Shown here piece by piece: positions 57,001 through 64,000 of a stretch of DNA of 64,000 bases. The notes under the pieces are model-generated. The model had not been told where the DNA came from and did no database searches. It saw nothing but the letters and a program-made list of their open reading frames with translations. The translations under genes were made by a program, and so were the position numbers. Positions within the stretch are counted from its first letter, which is position 1, and each line of letters opens with the position of its first letter. Source of the stretch: Xenopus tropicalis (Eukaryota > Chordata > Amphibia > Anura > Pipidae). The stretch is from NCBI RefSeq assembly GCF_000004195.4, contig NC_030677.2, forward strand, positions 64,318,222-64,382,221, written 5' to 3'.

Positions 57001-57012
57001 GGTATAATCCAT
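28090..57012 (-). CDS. intu: Inturned planar cell polarity protein (CPLANE subunit), complete
   Basis: Sixteen coding exons (complement): 56888-57012, 47293-47870, 46486-46571, 43899-44102, 40523-40641, 39112-39201, 37327-37404, 36774-36963, 33344-33397, 32992-33054, 32143-32361, 31332-31838, 30833-30933, 30207-30396, 29636-29781, 28090-28201. They total 2862 nt, or 953 residues plus stop, close to human INTU (942, from memory). All splice sites are GT-AG and all phases agree. Order: acidic/Ser N-terminus (1-42), conserved [20 protein letters not shown] block (43-62), PDZ domain (about 175-270), first longin-type domain (about 330-430), second (about 430-620), Ser-rich linker (about 630-770), third longin-type domain (about 775-953). 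In the CPLANE complex, Inturned with Fuzzy, Wdpcp and Rsg1 acts at basal bodies in ciliogenesis, planar polarity and Hedgehog signalling; the Inturned-Fuzzy pair is a reported Rab23 exchange factor. Confidence 0.96.
28511..28709. mobile_element. MITE of the agggtgaagacacac family
   Basis: Ends agggtgaagacacacgggg / ctccgtgtgtcttcaccct, with ctactagtagcagcta mirrored inside. It lies in the last intron of intu; relatives are at 39428 and 57755. Confidence 0.8.
29636..29781 (-). CDS. intu: intu exon 15
   Basis: Residues 869-917: [20 protein letters not shown], then [10 protein letters not shown]. Donor GTAGG|gtaagc, phase 2; the sequence matches the human C-terminal region closely. Confidence 0.95.
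30207..30396 (-). CDS. intu: intu exon 14
   Basis: Residues 805-868: [20 protein letters not shown], then [17 protein letters not shown]. Acceptor ttttgaag, donor AAG|gtgagg, phase 0. Confidence 0.95.
30833..30933 (-). CDS. intu: intu exon 13
   Basis: Residues 772-805: [20 protein letters not shown], then [13 protein letters not shown]. KKKxxLPNPF is the conserved start of the C-terminal longin-type domain. Donor CAA|gtaagt, phase 2. Confidence 0.93.
31062..31225. repeat. Dispersed repeat, second copy
   Basis: ttattgttattatcatcacg, gatttataaagcaccaacat and agggccctgccctaaagagc parallel the copy at 9301. Confidence 0.5.
31332..31838 (-). CDS. intu: intu exon 12 (Ser-rich linker)
   Basis: Residues 603-771. 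It starts [20 protein letters not shown], with [15 protein letters not shown] and [10 protein letters not shown]. It then becomes a long low-complexity linker rich in Ser, Gly, Pro and Arg ([18 protein letters not shown]) before GSLLK|gtaatt. The linker is probably disordered and holds several S/T-P sites. Confidence 0.95.
32143..32361 (-). CDS. intu: intu exon 11
   Basis: Residues 530-602: [20 protein letters not shown], then [14 protein letters not shown] and [10 protein letters not shown], a strongly conserved part of the second longin-type domain. Donor TTG|gtaagg. Confidence 0.96.
32992..33054 (-). CDS. intu: intu exon 10 (63 nt)
   Basis: Residues 509-529: [20 protein letters not shown] and a final Lys. 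Phase 0 at both ends; acceptor ccttctag, donor AAG|gtaagc. Confidence 0.94.
33344..33397 (-). CDS. intu: intu exon 9 (54 nt)
   Basis: Residues 491-508: [18 protein letters not shown]. Phase 0 at both ends; acceptor ttactttcag, donor CTG|gtagga. Confidence 0.93.
34570..35075. mobile_element. T2-type foldback MITE in an intu intron
   Basis: Starts ttaaagaataagaaacccc and ends tttacttatcatttaa. The arms pair over about 180 bp each: cctagaataacatacctttc on the left, and gaaaggtatgttattctagg on the right. A right-end fragment recurs at 50222-50314. Confidence 0.75.
35494..36709. mobile_element. T2-type MITE interrupted by a younger insertion
   Basis: Outer ends ttaaaggagaactaagc / gggcttagttcttctttaa, TTAA-bounded. 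The element is split after its first 32 bp by the insertion at 35526-36113. Confidence 0.75.
35526..36113. mobile_element. Insertion with 15-bp target duplication and long hairpin
   Basis: Flanked by ttaactaaagaagta on both sides (35511-35525 and 36114-36128). The left third is A-rich; the right part (35835-36115) is a near-perfect hairpin with arms of about 130 bp, its loop around 35968-35980. Class not determined. Confidence 0.75.
36774..36963 (-). CDS. intu: intu exon 8
   Basis: Residues 427-490: [20 protein letters not shown], then [20 protein letters not shown]. RLDHFFxLFFQRAL and LPGVRWLxLP are INTU signatures. Acceptor catacag, donor AAG|gtataa. Confidence 0.96.
37327..37404 (-). CDS. 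intu: intu exon 7
   Basis: Residues 401-427: [20 protein letters not shown] followed by YSTLD. Acceptor gtgcag, donor GACAG|gttggt, a weaker donor supported by phase. Confidence 0.92.
38087..38393. mobile_element. Palindromic MITE, tacaggtatgggacc family, reversed copy
   Basis: tacaggtaagggatcctttt to aacaggtcccatacctgta, with internal blocks in reverse order. Confidence 0.75.
38618..38769. mobile_element. Small MITE with ggggcccattcattaaagc ends
   Basis: 152 bp, ends ggggcccattcattaaagca / tgctttaatgaatgggcccc, an almost exact inverted pair around an A/T-rich centre. Confidence 0.75.
39006..39032. repeat. (TA)n microsatellite
   Basis: Uninterrupted ta dinucleotide run in the intron between intu exons 6 and 7. 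Confidence 0.85.
39112..39201 (-). CDS. intu: intu exon 6
   Basis: Residues 371-401: [20 protein letters not shown], then LLLISVPAQ. The HVSYWKExDKLLLI strand pair matches vertebrate INTU. Acceptor taccatag, donor AAAG|gtgagg. Confidence 0.94.
39428..39597. repeat. MITE of the agggtgaagacacac family, partial
   Basis: agggtgaagacacactgagc, then ctactagtagtagctact; the right end is lost in unrelated sequence (gggttgtggcacaagggg). Confidence 0.6.
40523..40641 (-). CDS. intu: intu exon 5
   Basis: Residues 332-371: [20 protein letters not shown], then [15 protein letters not shown], the core of the first longin-type domain. Acceptor ttaacag, donor ATAAG|gtaatg, phase 2. Confidence 0.94.
41649..41963. 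mobile_element. Palindromic MITE, tacaggtatgggacc family
   Basis: gaatgggacctgttatccag to gacctcataactgta, with aatggagtctatgggaga inside. Confidence 0.7.
43071..43379. mobile_element. Palindromic MITE, tacaggtatgggacc family, reversed
   Basis: gtgatccggaaacccgttat to aacaggtcctatacctgta; the internal blocks are reverse complements of copy 1. Confidence 0.75.
43899..44102 (-). CDS. intu: intu exon 4
   Basis: Residues 264-331. It closes the PDZ domain (VKLTFE) and continues with ALVWGDEH and [20 protein letters not shown], the conserved entry to the first longin-type domain. Acceptor ctctggcag, donor GAG|gtaact. Confidence 0.95.
44367..44661. mobile_element. Palindromic MITE, tacaggtatgggacc family
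   Basis: tacaggtatgggacctgtta to gatcccataccagta; one of the best-preserved copies, about 270 bp from intu exon 4. Confidence 0.8.
45556..46075. mobile_element. DNA element with ctcgagtataagccga ends
   Basis: tatatactcgagtataagcc at the left and ggcttatactcgagtatata at the right. Two further internal copies of the motif lie near 45634 and 45999. Noncoding and about 520 bp, in the intron between intu exons 3 and 4. Confidence 0.75.
46486..46571 (-). CDS. intu: intu exon 3 (PDZ second half)
   Basis: Residues 235-263: [20 protein letters not shown], then SCIPGPTQ. The LVAVNDVxV turn and following helix are typical of a PDZ domain. Donor CAG|gtaata, phase 0. Confidence 0.96.
46800..46969. repeat. 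hAT-like element fragment
   Basis: gagttttaggtgtatctaga and agcatggggaccactg match parts of the element at 9484-9800. Confidence 0.45.
47293..47870 (-). CDS. intu: intu exon 2
   Basis: Residues 42-234. It opens [20 protein letters not shown], followed by a Glu-rich stretch, basic KKKHTSKKG, and [20 protein letters not shown]. It ends in the first half of the PDZ domain with [20 protein letters not shown]. Acceptor ttcttgttag; donor ATTG|gtaagg, phase 1. Confidence 0.96.
48122..48477. mobile_element. T2-type MITE, degraded
   Basis: ctttaagagatactgacccc at the left and gtgtccgtatcctttaa at the right form imperfect inverted ends; inside is a poly-T run. Confidence 0.55.
50119..50145. repeat. 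(GA)n microsatellite
   Basis: Uninterrupted ga run next to a T2 MITE fragment (50222-50314). Confidence 0.85.
51372..51590. mobile_element. MITE of the ggggcagatttatcaaa family
   Basis: ttggggcagatttatcaaaa and gattttgatacatctgcc are the inverted ends; matches 21665-21991. Confidence 0.65.
52048..52495. mobile_element. hAT-type element with perfect 8-bp TSD and internal palindromes
   Basis: Ends caggggtagggaacctatgg / aaaaaggttcccgacccctg, flanked by atatagaa at 52040-52047 and 52496-52503. The core is a tandem duplication (about 120 bp) of a GC-rich unit with the near-perfect palindrome gaagacgtgttctaagcc and its complement. Confidence 0.88.
52866..53080. repeat. T2-type MITE fragment
   Basis: cagttggtcttcattttgtt, then ggttgctagggtccaattta; same subfamily as 6108-6365 and 55833-56085. 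Confidence 0.55.
53083..53337. mobile_element. T2-type MITE (cactggggggtgcc subfamily)
   Basis: ttaaaggagaaggaaagact to acctttccttctcccttaa, with gtgccaaaatgttaggcacc palindromic inside and an 11-G run at 53107. Relatives at 58769 and 62230. Confidence 0.8.
53338..55832. other. Unassigned AT-rich part of intu intron 1
   Basis: No exon, repeat boundary or RNA gene recognised on either strand; open frames here are short and lack protein character. Confidence 0.5.
55833..56085. repeat. T2-type MITE fragment
   Basis: ctttaaaggggtagttcccc at the left, then gttgctagagtccaattta and ctggcaaccaagcagtgggt. Confidence 0.6.
56888..57012 (-). CDS. intu: intu exon 1 (start codon)
   Basis: ATG at 57012 in a good Kozak context (gacATGg). 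An in-frame TAG two codons upstream (57019-57021) fixes it as the only start. It encodes [20 protein letters not shown] and then a Ser/Cys-rich stretch, ending TGCTCCAG|gtaacc in phase 2. An acidic run followed by Ser/Tyr matches the style of the human N-terminus, although sequence identity is low. Confidence 0.85.
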
Positions 57013-57420
57013 GTCTCCCTAGCAGCACCTGTATGCCCAGCCCGAGTCTACTCTGTACTATTTCAGGCAAGCCATGGATAGGCGAGAGGGAGGCAGCACA
57101 CGCATTATTTATCTTTACAAGCTTGTACACACAGCCCCTACTTACACAAGCTAAAGTGAATATAGAATAGGTATAGTACAGAGAACATGATAACGCGTAC
57201 ATAAAAACAGCACTGGCCCATATACACGGGTACTAGAACTTTCACTTCCATTCAAACATATCATTCACTTCCACGGCTGCCTTAGCGCTATAGCAACAGC
57301 TACAGGTAAACTAAACTCTCCAGCCTCATTCTAAACTCCGGCCCCTGTGATTGGCAACATCGTACCATGTGGTCGTTCTCTCGCAATGGCTTTTGGGAAC
57401 TGTGTTTCATGTGAATCTCA
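57013..57420 (-). promoter_or_regulatory. intu: Probable intu 5' UTR and promoter
   Basis: The 400 bp upstream of the fixed start codon contain a CCAAT box on the - strand (gccaat, 57351-57356) and two RGYAAC-like half-sites (tagcaac at 57291-57297, tggcaac at 57353-57359). The latter resemble halves of RFX X-boxes, which commonly drive ciliary genes, but no complete palindrome is present. No TATA box is evident and the transcription start cannot be placed. Confidence 0.3.
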
Positions 57421-57754
57421 AACTACTGTTTCAGTGCGATACTTCTGTATTCCACTTGAAAATCCTTTTAGCCTTCTACTTCCTATAACCTCCTCTCTTC
57501 CAAAGTGTTAAGCAAAAGAAACACATGGTCGCTACGGTTTGTTAAAAGTAGACGAACACAGCTCATTATCTCCCACATGAAGTACGAGGAGCAGTGAGTA
57601 GCGACTGAGACTAGCTAACAGGCAATTGTTGTTAGGGATCGTCTACAATTTCTTCCCCAGGGAGCGAAGTTAGGGATAGTGTGCAAGCTCTCAGACTTTT
57701 GCAGTTACAGACTTATTTACAGCTGCTCTTGACGCAAGTCCATGAGAGGACTTG

Positions 57755-57905
57755 TCGAGGCTACTAAATAGACTGCTGATTATTTACTGATAATTGTCTT
57801 TACATATGTTTTAGCAGTTCTCAGTATTGTTTATGGCAGGGTATTTTCTGGTGTTTAGTAGCTGAAAAAGTGGCTGCTGCTAGTAGCTTTGTGTGTCTTC
57901 GCCCT
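57755..57905. repeat. MITE of the agggtgaagacacac family, upstream of intu
   Basis: ggctactaaatagactgctg at the left and gctttgtgtgtcttcgccct at the right. Left end truncated; about 0.75 kb upstream of the intu start codon. Confidence 0.65.
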
Positions 57906-58120
57906 CTTGTTTTTATGTCCTATTTGTAAAATGTAAATGTTTTCCTTGACATATTGGAGTTTCTGTTGAAAAACACTAGCACTGGTGTCATGGGGTGGAT
58001 ATCAGCTTGCAAGTGCCCTGTGGGAATTGCTATAATGTGTATTCCATTATTTTCAGTAGGGCTTCATTTTGTGCGTATTCACGCTCAAGGCATTTAAAAA
58101 CGCACCGTGTAACCTCACCC

Positions 58121-58467
58121 TTAAGGTGGCCATACACGCACCGATAATATCGTACGAAACCTCGTTTCGTACGATATTCGGTGCGTTTATGGTATGTCGG
58201 CGAGTCGACCGATATTGCAGGAAGCTGCTGATATCGGCCGACTCGCCGATCGGACCAGTTGGAAAATTTGGATCGGGCGCCATAGAAGGCGCCTGATCAA
58301 AATCTCCCTTCAGAGCTGAATCGGCAGAAGGAGGTAGAAATCCTATTGTTTCTACCTCCTTACCTGCCGATTCAGCCCTGAATGGTGTGTGGCACATCTG
58401 ACGATGTTTCGTGCGACCGATGGTCGCACGAAACATCGTCAGATCGCCACATGTATGGCCAGCTTAA
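58121..58467. mobile_element. Multi-hairpin foldback element
   Basis: Outer ends ttaaggtggccatacacg / catgtatggccagcttaa. Inside are at least four separate palindromes, around 58145-58175 (gtacgaaacctcgtttcgta), 58201-58251 (gagtcgaccgatat), 58319-58377 (ctgaatcggcag) and 58405-58440. Open frames on both strands are side effects. Confidence 0.85.
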
Positions 58468-58751
58468 GGCTAAGGACCCACAGAGTTAGTTACCCATGAT
58501 AGATCGCGTCTAGCACGGACATCTAACCTCTCTTAAGTGCCTTTTCGACAGCAACTGTAGGAGTCCCCAGTGGAACGGCTGATTCATCCCTTCAGCTTTC
58601 CGAAGTCGCACACAGTTGCCTGCAGAAGGAAACTGCGCGACTTTGGAAATACTTAAGCAATGCAAAGGGCTTTCCACTGGTGACTCCTATTGTTGGTGGA
58701 AAGGCATTTCAGAGTGGGTGACTAAAGCGCAACATGGGTCCTTAGCCTAAG
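58467..58751. mobile_element. MITE with ggctaaggaccca ends
   Basis: aggctaaggacccacagag at the left and catgggtccttagcctaag at the right. It directly abuts the preceding element. Confidence 0.7.
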
Positions 58752-58768
58752 AGTGCAAGAGTGGAGCC

Positions 58769-59183
58769 TTAAAGGAGAAGGAAAGGCAAAGTCACTTGGG
58801 GGTGCCAAAATGTTAGGCATCCCCAAGTGACTTTAACCACTTACCTTGTACCCCAGGCTGGCGCCCCTGTTTGGAGAAAACAGCACCAGCACCTGTAGCG
58901 GAGCGCTTCCTTCTTCCGGCTTCCTTTTCCTAAAATGCCAGCGGTTGGCGCATGCGCAGTAGAGTGAAAAGCCTACTTTTCTGTTAAAGTTCGGCCTTTC
59001 ACTCTACTATGCATGCACGCGCACGGAACCAGGATGGAGAAAGCGATCGCAGCTACCCCAGGCTGGTGCTGTTCTCTCTAAAATGGGGCACCAACCTGGG
59101 GTAAAAGGTAGGCGATTTAAGTCACTTGGAGGTGCCTAACATTTTGCCACCCCCAAGTGACTTTGCCTTTCTTTCTCCTTTAA
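58769..59183. mobile_element. T2-type MITE (cacttgggggtgcc subfamily), complete
   Basis: ttaaaggagaaggaaaggca to cctttctttctcctttaa, TTAA-bounded. The internal arms pair (gtgccaaaatgttaggc) and the centre is GC-rich. Confidence 0.85.
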
Positions 59184-60290
59184 GCGTCTGTTTACTAAAG
59201 TTAGTAAAAATTGTCTATAAGAAGCTGCAATGTATATTTATGTCTTGTTCCCAAAGTTTACAGGCACAATGATCTTGCTGTGCCGCCCATGCCACACAGA
59301 TATTTTTCTCACATATGGAGCAATGGAGACCAGACATGCAGAAACTTCAGCGCGCCCTCTTCCCACTGCTCCATATGCGAGTTAAATGGGCGTGCATGCA
59401 CATGCGGGGGGGGGGGGGGTTAAGTGGGCGGCCTCAGAGCGCAGACTTATCAAATCCGGCCCTGGTGATAGCTCCTATAATTAAGAAAATAATTCCAGTA
59501 TAAACAGTTGACTTTATAATAGGTAGTTCATATAACTAGTTAAACATGTCATGTGCTAATAAGTCGGTCAATTCATTGGGGGTCAGTGGAGTTTGCCCTA
59601 AGTTTAACCCTACATGCCTGCTACCCCTGTCATGCTGCTGTGCCTTGTCACTGCTTGATAAGTAAGTTCCATTAGTTTCTTATGTGTGTAACCATTTCTT
59701 GGCACACTCGCTTATTTTGGGCTGTATATTTGCTTAAAACAGGAAATCCCCCTTTTGCAGATAAAAGGTACTGGGAATTGGGATTTTAGTGCAGTGCCTC
59801 CACCTAGTGGACACTGAGGAACATACCTCAAGGGGATTTCCACTAGGAAAATAATCACACACAGTTTGCAGCAAATATCAACTTTATATAACTGGGTGTA
59901 AAGGTAATAAATTAAAACATGCAAAACAATATAAAACCCTGCTTTAGAAACCTAGATGGTTTTAGCCACTACTGACTCAGTTTCTCTGAGGACAGAGTTC
60001 CACACTCCACTCCTGGAGGGAATACCCTTTCCCAGTTCAGTTTCCCCAGGTAGCGCTACCTGCCCCAAAGTACCTCTCCCTTTGGACTAGGCAGTTGCTC
60101 CCACGTAGCAGGCCACGAAAAACACCTGTCCTCACCCAGGGGACACACACAGGAGACTTTCAATAGCTTTCCTCAGATGGATCACTCACTGGGATCCGCA
60201 GGGTTAAGGCATCTGACCATAGTGTAGCAGATCTCTCGTTAAAGCTGATACAGTCTTTACAGTCACTGCTTACTGGATCTCTCTGTCTCA
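59184..60290. other. Unassigned upstream sequence
   Basis: Contains a 15-G run near 59405, but otherwise no exon, RNA gene or clear element. Open frames are short and not protein-like. Confidence 0.4.
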
Positions 60291-60415
60291 ACTCTGGCAA
60301 AACAACAGGGGCAAATTTTTTGACCACGCCCACTTTTGTGGCCAAGCCCCAAATTACCACACCCCATTTTTTTCAAAAAATACTCCTTTTATATAGTTGA
60401 AATAGTGCCACCAAT

Positions 60416-60720
60416 GGCCCGATAGACAGTACCCCCCATACACAGTACCCCCCATAGAAAGTCCCCCCAAATGCCCCCATAGACAGTACCCCCATAGACA
60501 GTGCCCCAATTGACCCCATAGGCAGTGCCCTCAATTGCCTCACAGACAGTAGACATACCCCTATAGACAGTGCCATGGACAGTACCCCCATAGACAGTGC
60601 CCCCATAGAAATTGCCCCCATAGACAGTAGCCCCCATACACAGTGCCCTCATAGAAAGTGCCCCTAATTGCCCCCATAGACAGTACCTCCAATAGACAGT
60701 GCTCCCCATAGACACTCCTT
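60416..60720. repeat. Degenerate minisatellite, about 18-bp unit
   Basis: Repeats of cccccatagacagtgccc with scattered spacers (aattg). Read on the - strand it gives Gly/Met/Val/Tyr-rich open frames, including 60389-60925, that are not genes. Confidence 0.85.
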
Positions 60721-60959
60721 CTTCTTCTGCGGCTCTGCTTCTTATGCGGCTCCTTGTGCCGCGGCGGCGAAAGGCCCTTTTAAAAGGTTGCGCCCCGTGC
60801 ATACCTGTGACGGCACACGTACGCACGGGCATAACCTTATAAAAGGACCTGTCGCCGCTGCAGAAGGAGCCTGAGCTGGAGCGCTTGGCTCCAGCCAGCG
60901 CATCCCGCTGTCCCGGATAGTTCAATGAATGTCACACATTTCCGTAATGCGGGACATTC

Positions 60960-61580
60960 ATCGCGACAGAATTTAATCAGGCCCAGGACAACAGTCACCC
61001 CTCTCCTCTTCTAATGGTGGCTCTGCTTGTGGGGCAGGGTGAGAACCTCCATTTTTTCCCATACTTTGAACCCTGCCCCATAAGGAACGTAAGGACCTGC
61101 ATACATCATTTTCTGCCCCTCTAGCACTTGAATCCAGGGTCTCTTAAATGACCCCAACTACAGTTGCTTTATCTCAACTGCAAAGCTATGCGGGTTTACT
61201 TGTTTGTAGATGCAGAAATGCAAGATCAATCGCGTTACATATATTAAAACTGAGGCAACATGGAAATGCAAAATGGTGGCACAAAGGATCAATAACCCAA
61301 TGAAAGGCTTTGCTCTGCTACGCAGTAGGAATTTGCTTCTCATGATAATTGGCACTACCCTTGTAAATAATAGAGTTTGGTCCCATAGGGAAATGACCAA
61401 CTGTATATTATATAGTAATATTTCCTTGAATATAGGGTTGTTTTCTTAAAAAACAATAAATGTAAGTTGCACTCTTGATGTTGGGGAATTAGCCTTTATT
61501 CTGTTTTGTTCTTTCCCTTTACAGTGGCATTATACTGACCAAAGCTGCTAATGGGAGACTAAGGGACAGAGTGTGTAATC
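60960..61580. other. Unassigned sequence
   Basis: An open frame at 61210-61449 has no recognisable domain, and nothing supports transcription. Probably old repeat. Confidence 0.35.
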
Positions 61581-61706
61581 CAACATCATTGGTGATGCTG
61601 TCCATAGCAACTAATCAGATCTTTGCTTTTGTTTAATAATTTGAAAGTGACCATTCAAATCTAATTGCTGTTTGGTTGCTATGGCCAACATCACCAGTGA
61701 TGTTGA
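61581..61706. repeat. Short foldback element
   Basis: caacatcattggtgatgctg and caacatcaccagtgatgttg flank a centre with tccatagcaac and gttgctatgg, giving a two-level palindrome. Confidence 0.6.
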
Positions 61707-62229
61707 CTTCCACACTATAATAAATATGTCCCTGAGTGCCCTTAAAGACCATCATATAGAGAGATGGTCTAAATCCATCTCTCTATGAAACCAGGTTTAG
61801 GTAGCTGGCACATATTCCCCCTTATGTATCAGTGTTCAATAAAAGTATTTAGATCATTTTAAGATTTGACAGTTTATTTTCCACTCTAGACTGATTTAAC
61901 TGATATTTATGTGCACCTAGAAGCTGACAAATGTTTTCTTATTTAAGAAATCCCATTTGGGGAAAAATACCTCAACTAATGAGGTTAGCCTTCAGTAGTG
62001 ATGAGCAAAGTTTTTCGGCAGGCATGGATTAGTGGCGAATTTGCGCATTTCGCAAAATGGGTGTCAAAAAAATTTTGACGTGTGTCACAAATTTTTTTCG
62101 CAAATTTTACAGCAAAGTGAAACCCAACAGATTCACTCAGGCAAAAGGCTTACTTATCCTTAAGGAACTCATGGCAAATGGCAATTTTTCTCTTTGGGGT
62201 TATCCAATGGCACATTTTACTAGAAAATT

Positions 62230-62615
62230 CTGTTTAACTGGGTGGTGCCAAAAGATTAGGCACCACCCCCCCTGTTAAGAGCAAACTGCAATTGGCCTGT
62301 GGAAAAAATCAGCTCTGTGCCGGCATTTTATGTACCTTCTGACCAGTGTCCCAGGCATCCCTTGCGCCAACACCTGTTTGCACATGCGCAGTGGAGTAAA
62401 CCGGCGTGATCTACTTTACTGCACATGCGCACATGCGTGATGAAGATCTGATCTAAGGAGATGCCGACACAGCGTTTAGGTAGCTTTTCCATAGGCTGGT
62501 GCAGTTTTCTCCTAACAGGGGCATTGGCCCAAGGAAAGCTTAGTGATGTATTTCAGTGGGCGCCCTCACATTTTGGCACCCCTTCCCCCATGAAATAGAC
62601 TTAACACGTTCTTTA
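62230..62615. repeat. Degraded T2-type MITE (gtgccaaaa subfamily)
   Basis: gggtggtgccaaaagattag on the left and cattttggcaccccttcccc on the right, with tgcacatgcgcacatg in the centre. Confidence 0.55.
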
Positions 62616-62629
62616 AAACATACATATGG

Positions 62630-64000
62630 GCTACTTTGATTGATTTATTTTTTATAGAGACCTGCAATGTTCAGGGTATGGTTTTATAAAGAATGGTGAT
62701 CAACTGTAATCTACGTCATCAACTGTAATTTATGTTATATGACATAGTAGACTTACTGAAAAATGTATATTGACAAATAATGTAGCCCCAGCAACCTCCT
62801 GACTTTATATTGTTATGGAACTCCTCCAACATTTCATTGTGCTTGTATGTTACAGTAAAACAATGGCTGTTGTTGCTCAGATTGGGGGATTTAAGTGTGA
62901 CATGCTTGATTTATATTTCTTTTCTTTGCGCAACTTTTTTTTTTTTCATTTTGCTGACTTCCTATCCTTTTCTTTGAAAAGAAAAAAAAAGGCATTCATT
63001 GTCTGATGATGTACTGAAGCAAAAGAGATTCGGACACTGTGAAATGCAATTTCAGGGGTGCAATAAATCATTTAGTATCTTTTGTGATGCAATTGCCTGT
63101 AAATTGGCTTATAATTGGTAGGATATCTTATCATCCTTCCTGTTTGAAAAGATTCTTTTTGATGCAGCTTATAATAGTAGCCTACTAGGGAGAAGGGGTC
63201 AATTTTTATAATTATGAGAAAAAATGTTTATAAACAAAGGCCACGTATATGGCCCAATATATCTGGCAGAAATATATTGGGCCACACAAATTTCTAAATC
63301 AAGCCTAAAATCAAAATGCAGTTAATTTCCCCCTCAATGACAGCATCCGTGTTTGCATCTGAAAAATGCATGCATTGAAAATGAAATTTGTTCAAGTTTA
63401 TTCAAAGAATAATCATATTTTCACTATAAATATAACATGTGACCTAAGCAGTACCTGCCGAGGCACATTTAGTGGAACTTCTCTAGAGTCGTATGTTTCT
63501 CCACTGGTATATGTAAGCTGGCAGAAAAGCACCTGAATCAGCCTGTTAGGCATTTAAGACTTTTAGCAGTTTGGGGGAATGGAGGTGCCAACATGCCCAA
63601 AACTTCCCCTATTTATATCTATGTCAATAACGAATGTGCTTGTGCAATCACTTGGCACTTTACACTAGGGAAAATATACAACTGCCTGCATTCACTATGG
63701 TGAATTTTATTAATAAAACAATATTAATGACTATAACAATGCAATTATCAAGGTGCATTTAAGTCCACTTCTGCAGAACTCTGTATCTTGGGATCTTAAC
63801 CAGAATGAATAACTTTTCCAAATGTTAAAAGTCTATTAATTGTAAATTATAATTTTTTTCCTTCCGTGATTGTACCATTAGTATAACAAAACAATACCAG
63901 TTCCTTACTTCCCTTTACTGTCCTTATCAGCCCAACAGGAGGTACCAGACAGCTCACAATCAGTACTCCTGCTTTAAGATAGTTTGACCAACAACACACA
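62630..64000. other. Unassigned AT-rich end of window
   Basis: No exon, RNA gene or complete mobile element recognised on either strand. Confidence 0.4.

Noticed and set aside
56862..57008. + strand open frame starting [13 protein letters not shown], 48 codons, which looks protein-like.
   Set aside because: It is exactly antisense to intu exon 1, ends at TAA without a good donor, and no downstream + strand exon continues it.
56789..57202. 137-codon - strand open frame covering the intu start.
   Set aside because: It is in a different frame from intu exon 1, has no family similarity, and its stretch over exon 1 is a shadow.
57279..57300. gctgccttagcgctatagcaac as a complete X-box.
   Set aside because: Only the right half matches the RFX consensus; the spacing and left half do not.
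58053..58436. 127-codon - strand open frame.
   Set aside because: It lies almost wholly in the palindromic element at 58121-58467.
60389..60925. 178-codon - strand open frame rich in Gly, Tyr and Val.
   Set aside because: Generated by the 18-bp minisatellite; composition is purely repetitive.
61210..61449. 79-codon + strand open frame upstream of intu.
   Set aside because: No domain, promoter or splice evidence; probably repeat-derived.
1..64000. Search for a new multi-gene system, CRISPR array or RNA gene.
   Set aside because: The window is explained by two eukaryotic genes plus transposable elements; no clustered unknown genes, spacer arrays or tRNA/rRNA folds were seen.

Overview
The window is vertebrate nuclear DNA, almost certainly from a clawed frog (Xenopus). 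It is AT-rich and intron-rich, and it is crowded with short foldback DNA elements that I recognise as typical of Xenopus genomes: T2-type MITEs with TTAAAGG ends, the long family ending in tacaggtatgggacc, and hAT-type elements with 8-bp target duplications. Which Xenopus species cannot be settled from the sequence. No bacterial features, CRISPR arrays, rRNA or tRNA genes were seen.

Two protein-coding genes were rebuilt exon by exon, by following splice sites and codon phase. The first is on the + strand and enters the window already in progress. It has 23 coding exons between 1 and 25853, encoding the last 764 residues of a WD40-repeat protein of the WDR49/WDR64 (CFAP337-like) family. Codon phase forces two of its introns to use GC-AG splice sites. 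A poly(A) signal lies at 26161.

The second gene is on the - strand and complete. It is intu (Inturned), with 16 coding exons from 57012 down to 28090 and a predicted protein of 953 residues. Inturned has a PDZ domain and three longin-type domains and belongs to the CPLANE complex, which controls ciliogenesis and planar cell polarity. The two genes converge tail to tail, with about 1.5 kb between their poly(A) signals. Both families are cilium-linked, but their human relatives are not neighbours.

Layout: 1-26.2 kb WD40 gene; 26.2-27.7 kb intergenic; 27.7-57.0 kb intu, whose first intron is 9 kb; 57.0-57.4 kb probable intu promoter; 57.4-64 kb upstream sequence made of MITEs, a minisatellite and unassigned AT-rich DNA, with no gene I can support. 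Introns are filled with MITEs, LINE 3' tails and a 34-bp minisatellite found in two introns of the WD40 gene. The longest uninterrupted open frames in the window (for example 18744-19400 and 60389-60925) come from tandem repeats and are not genes.
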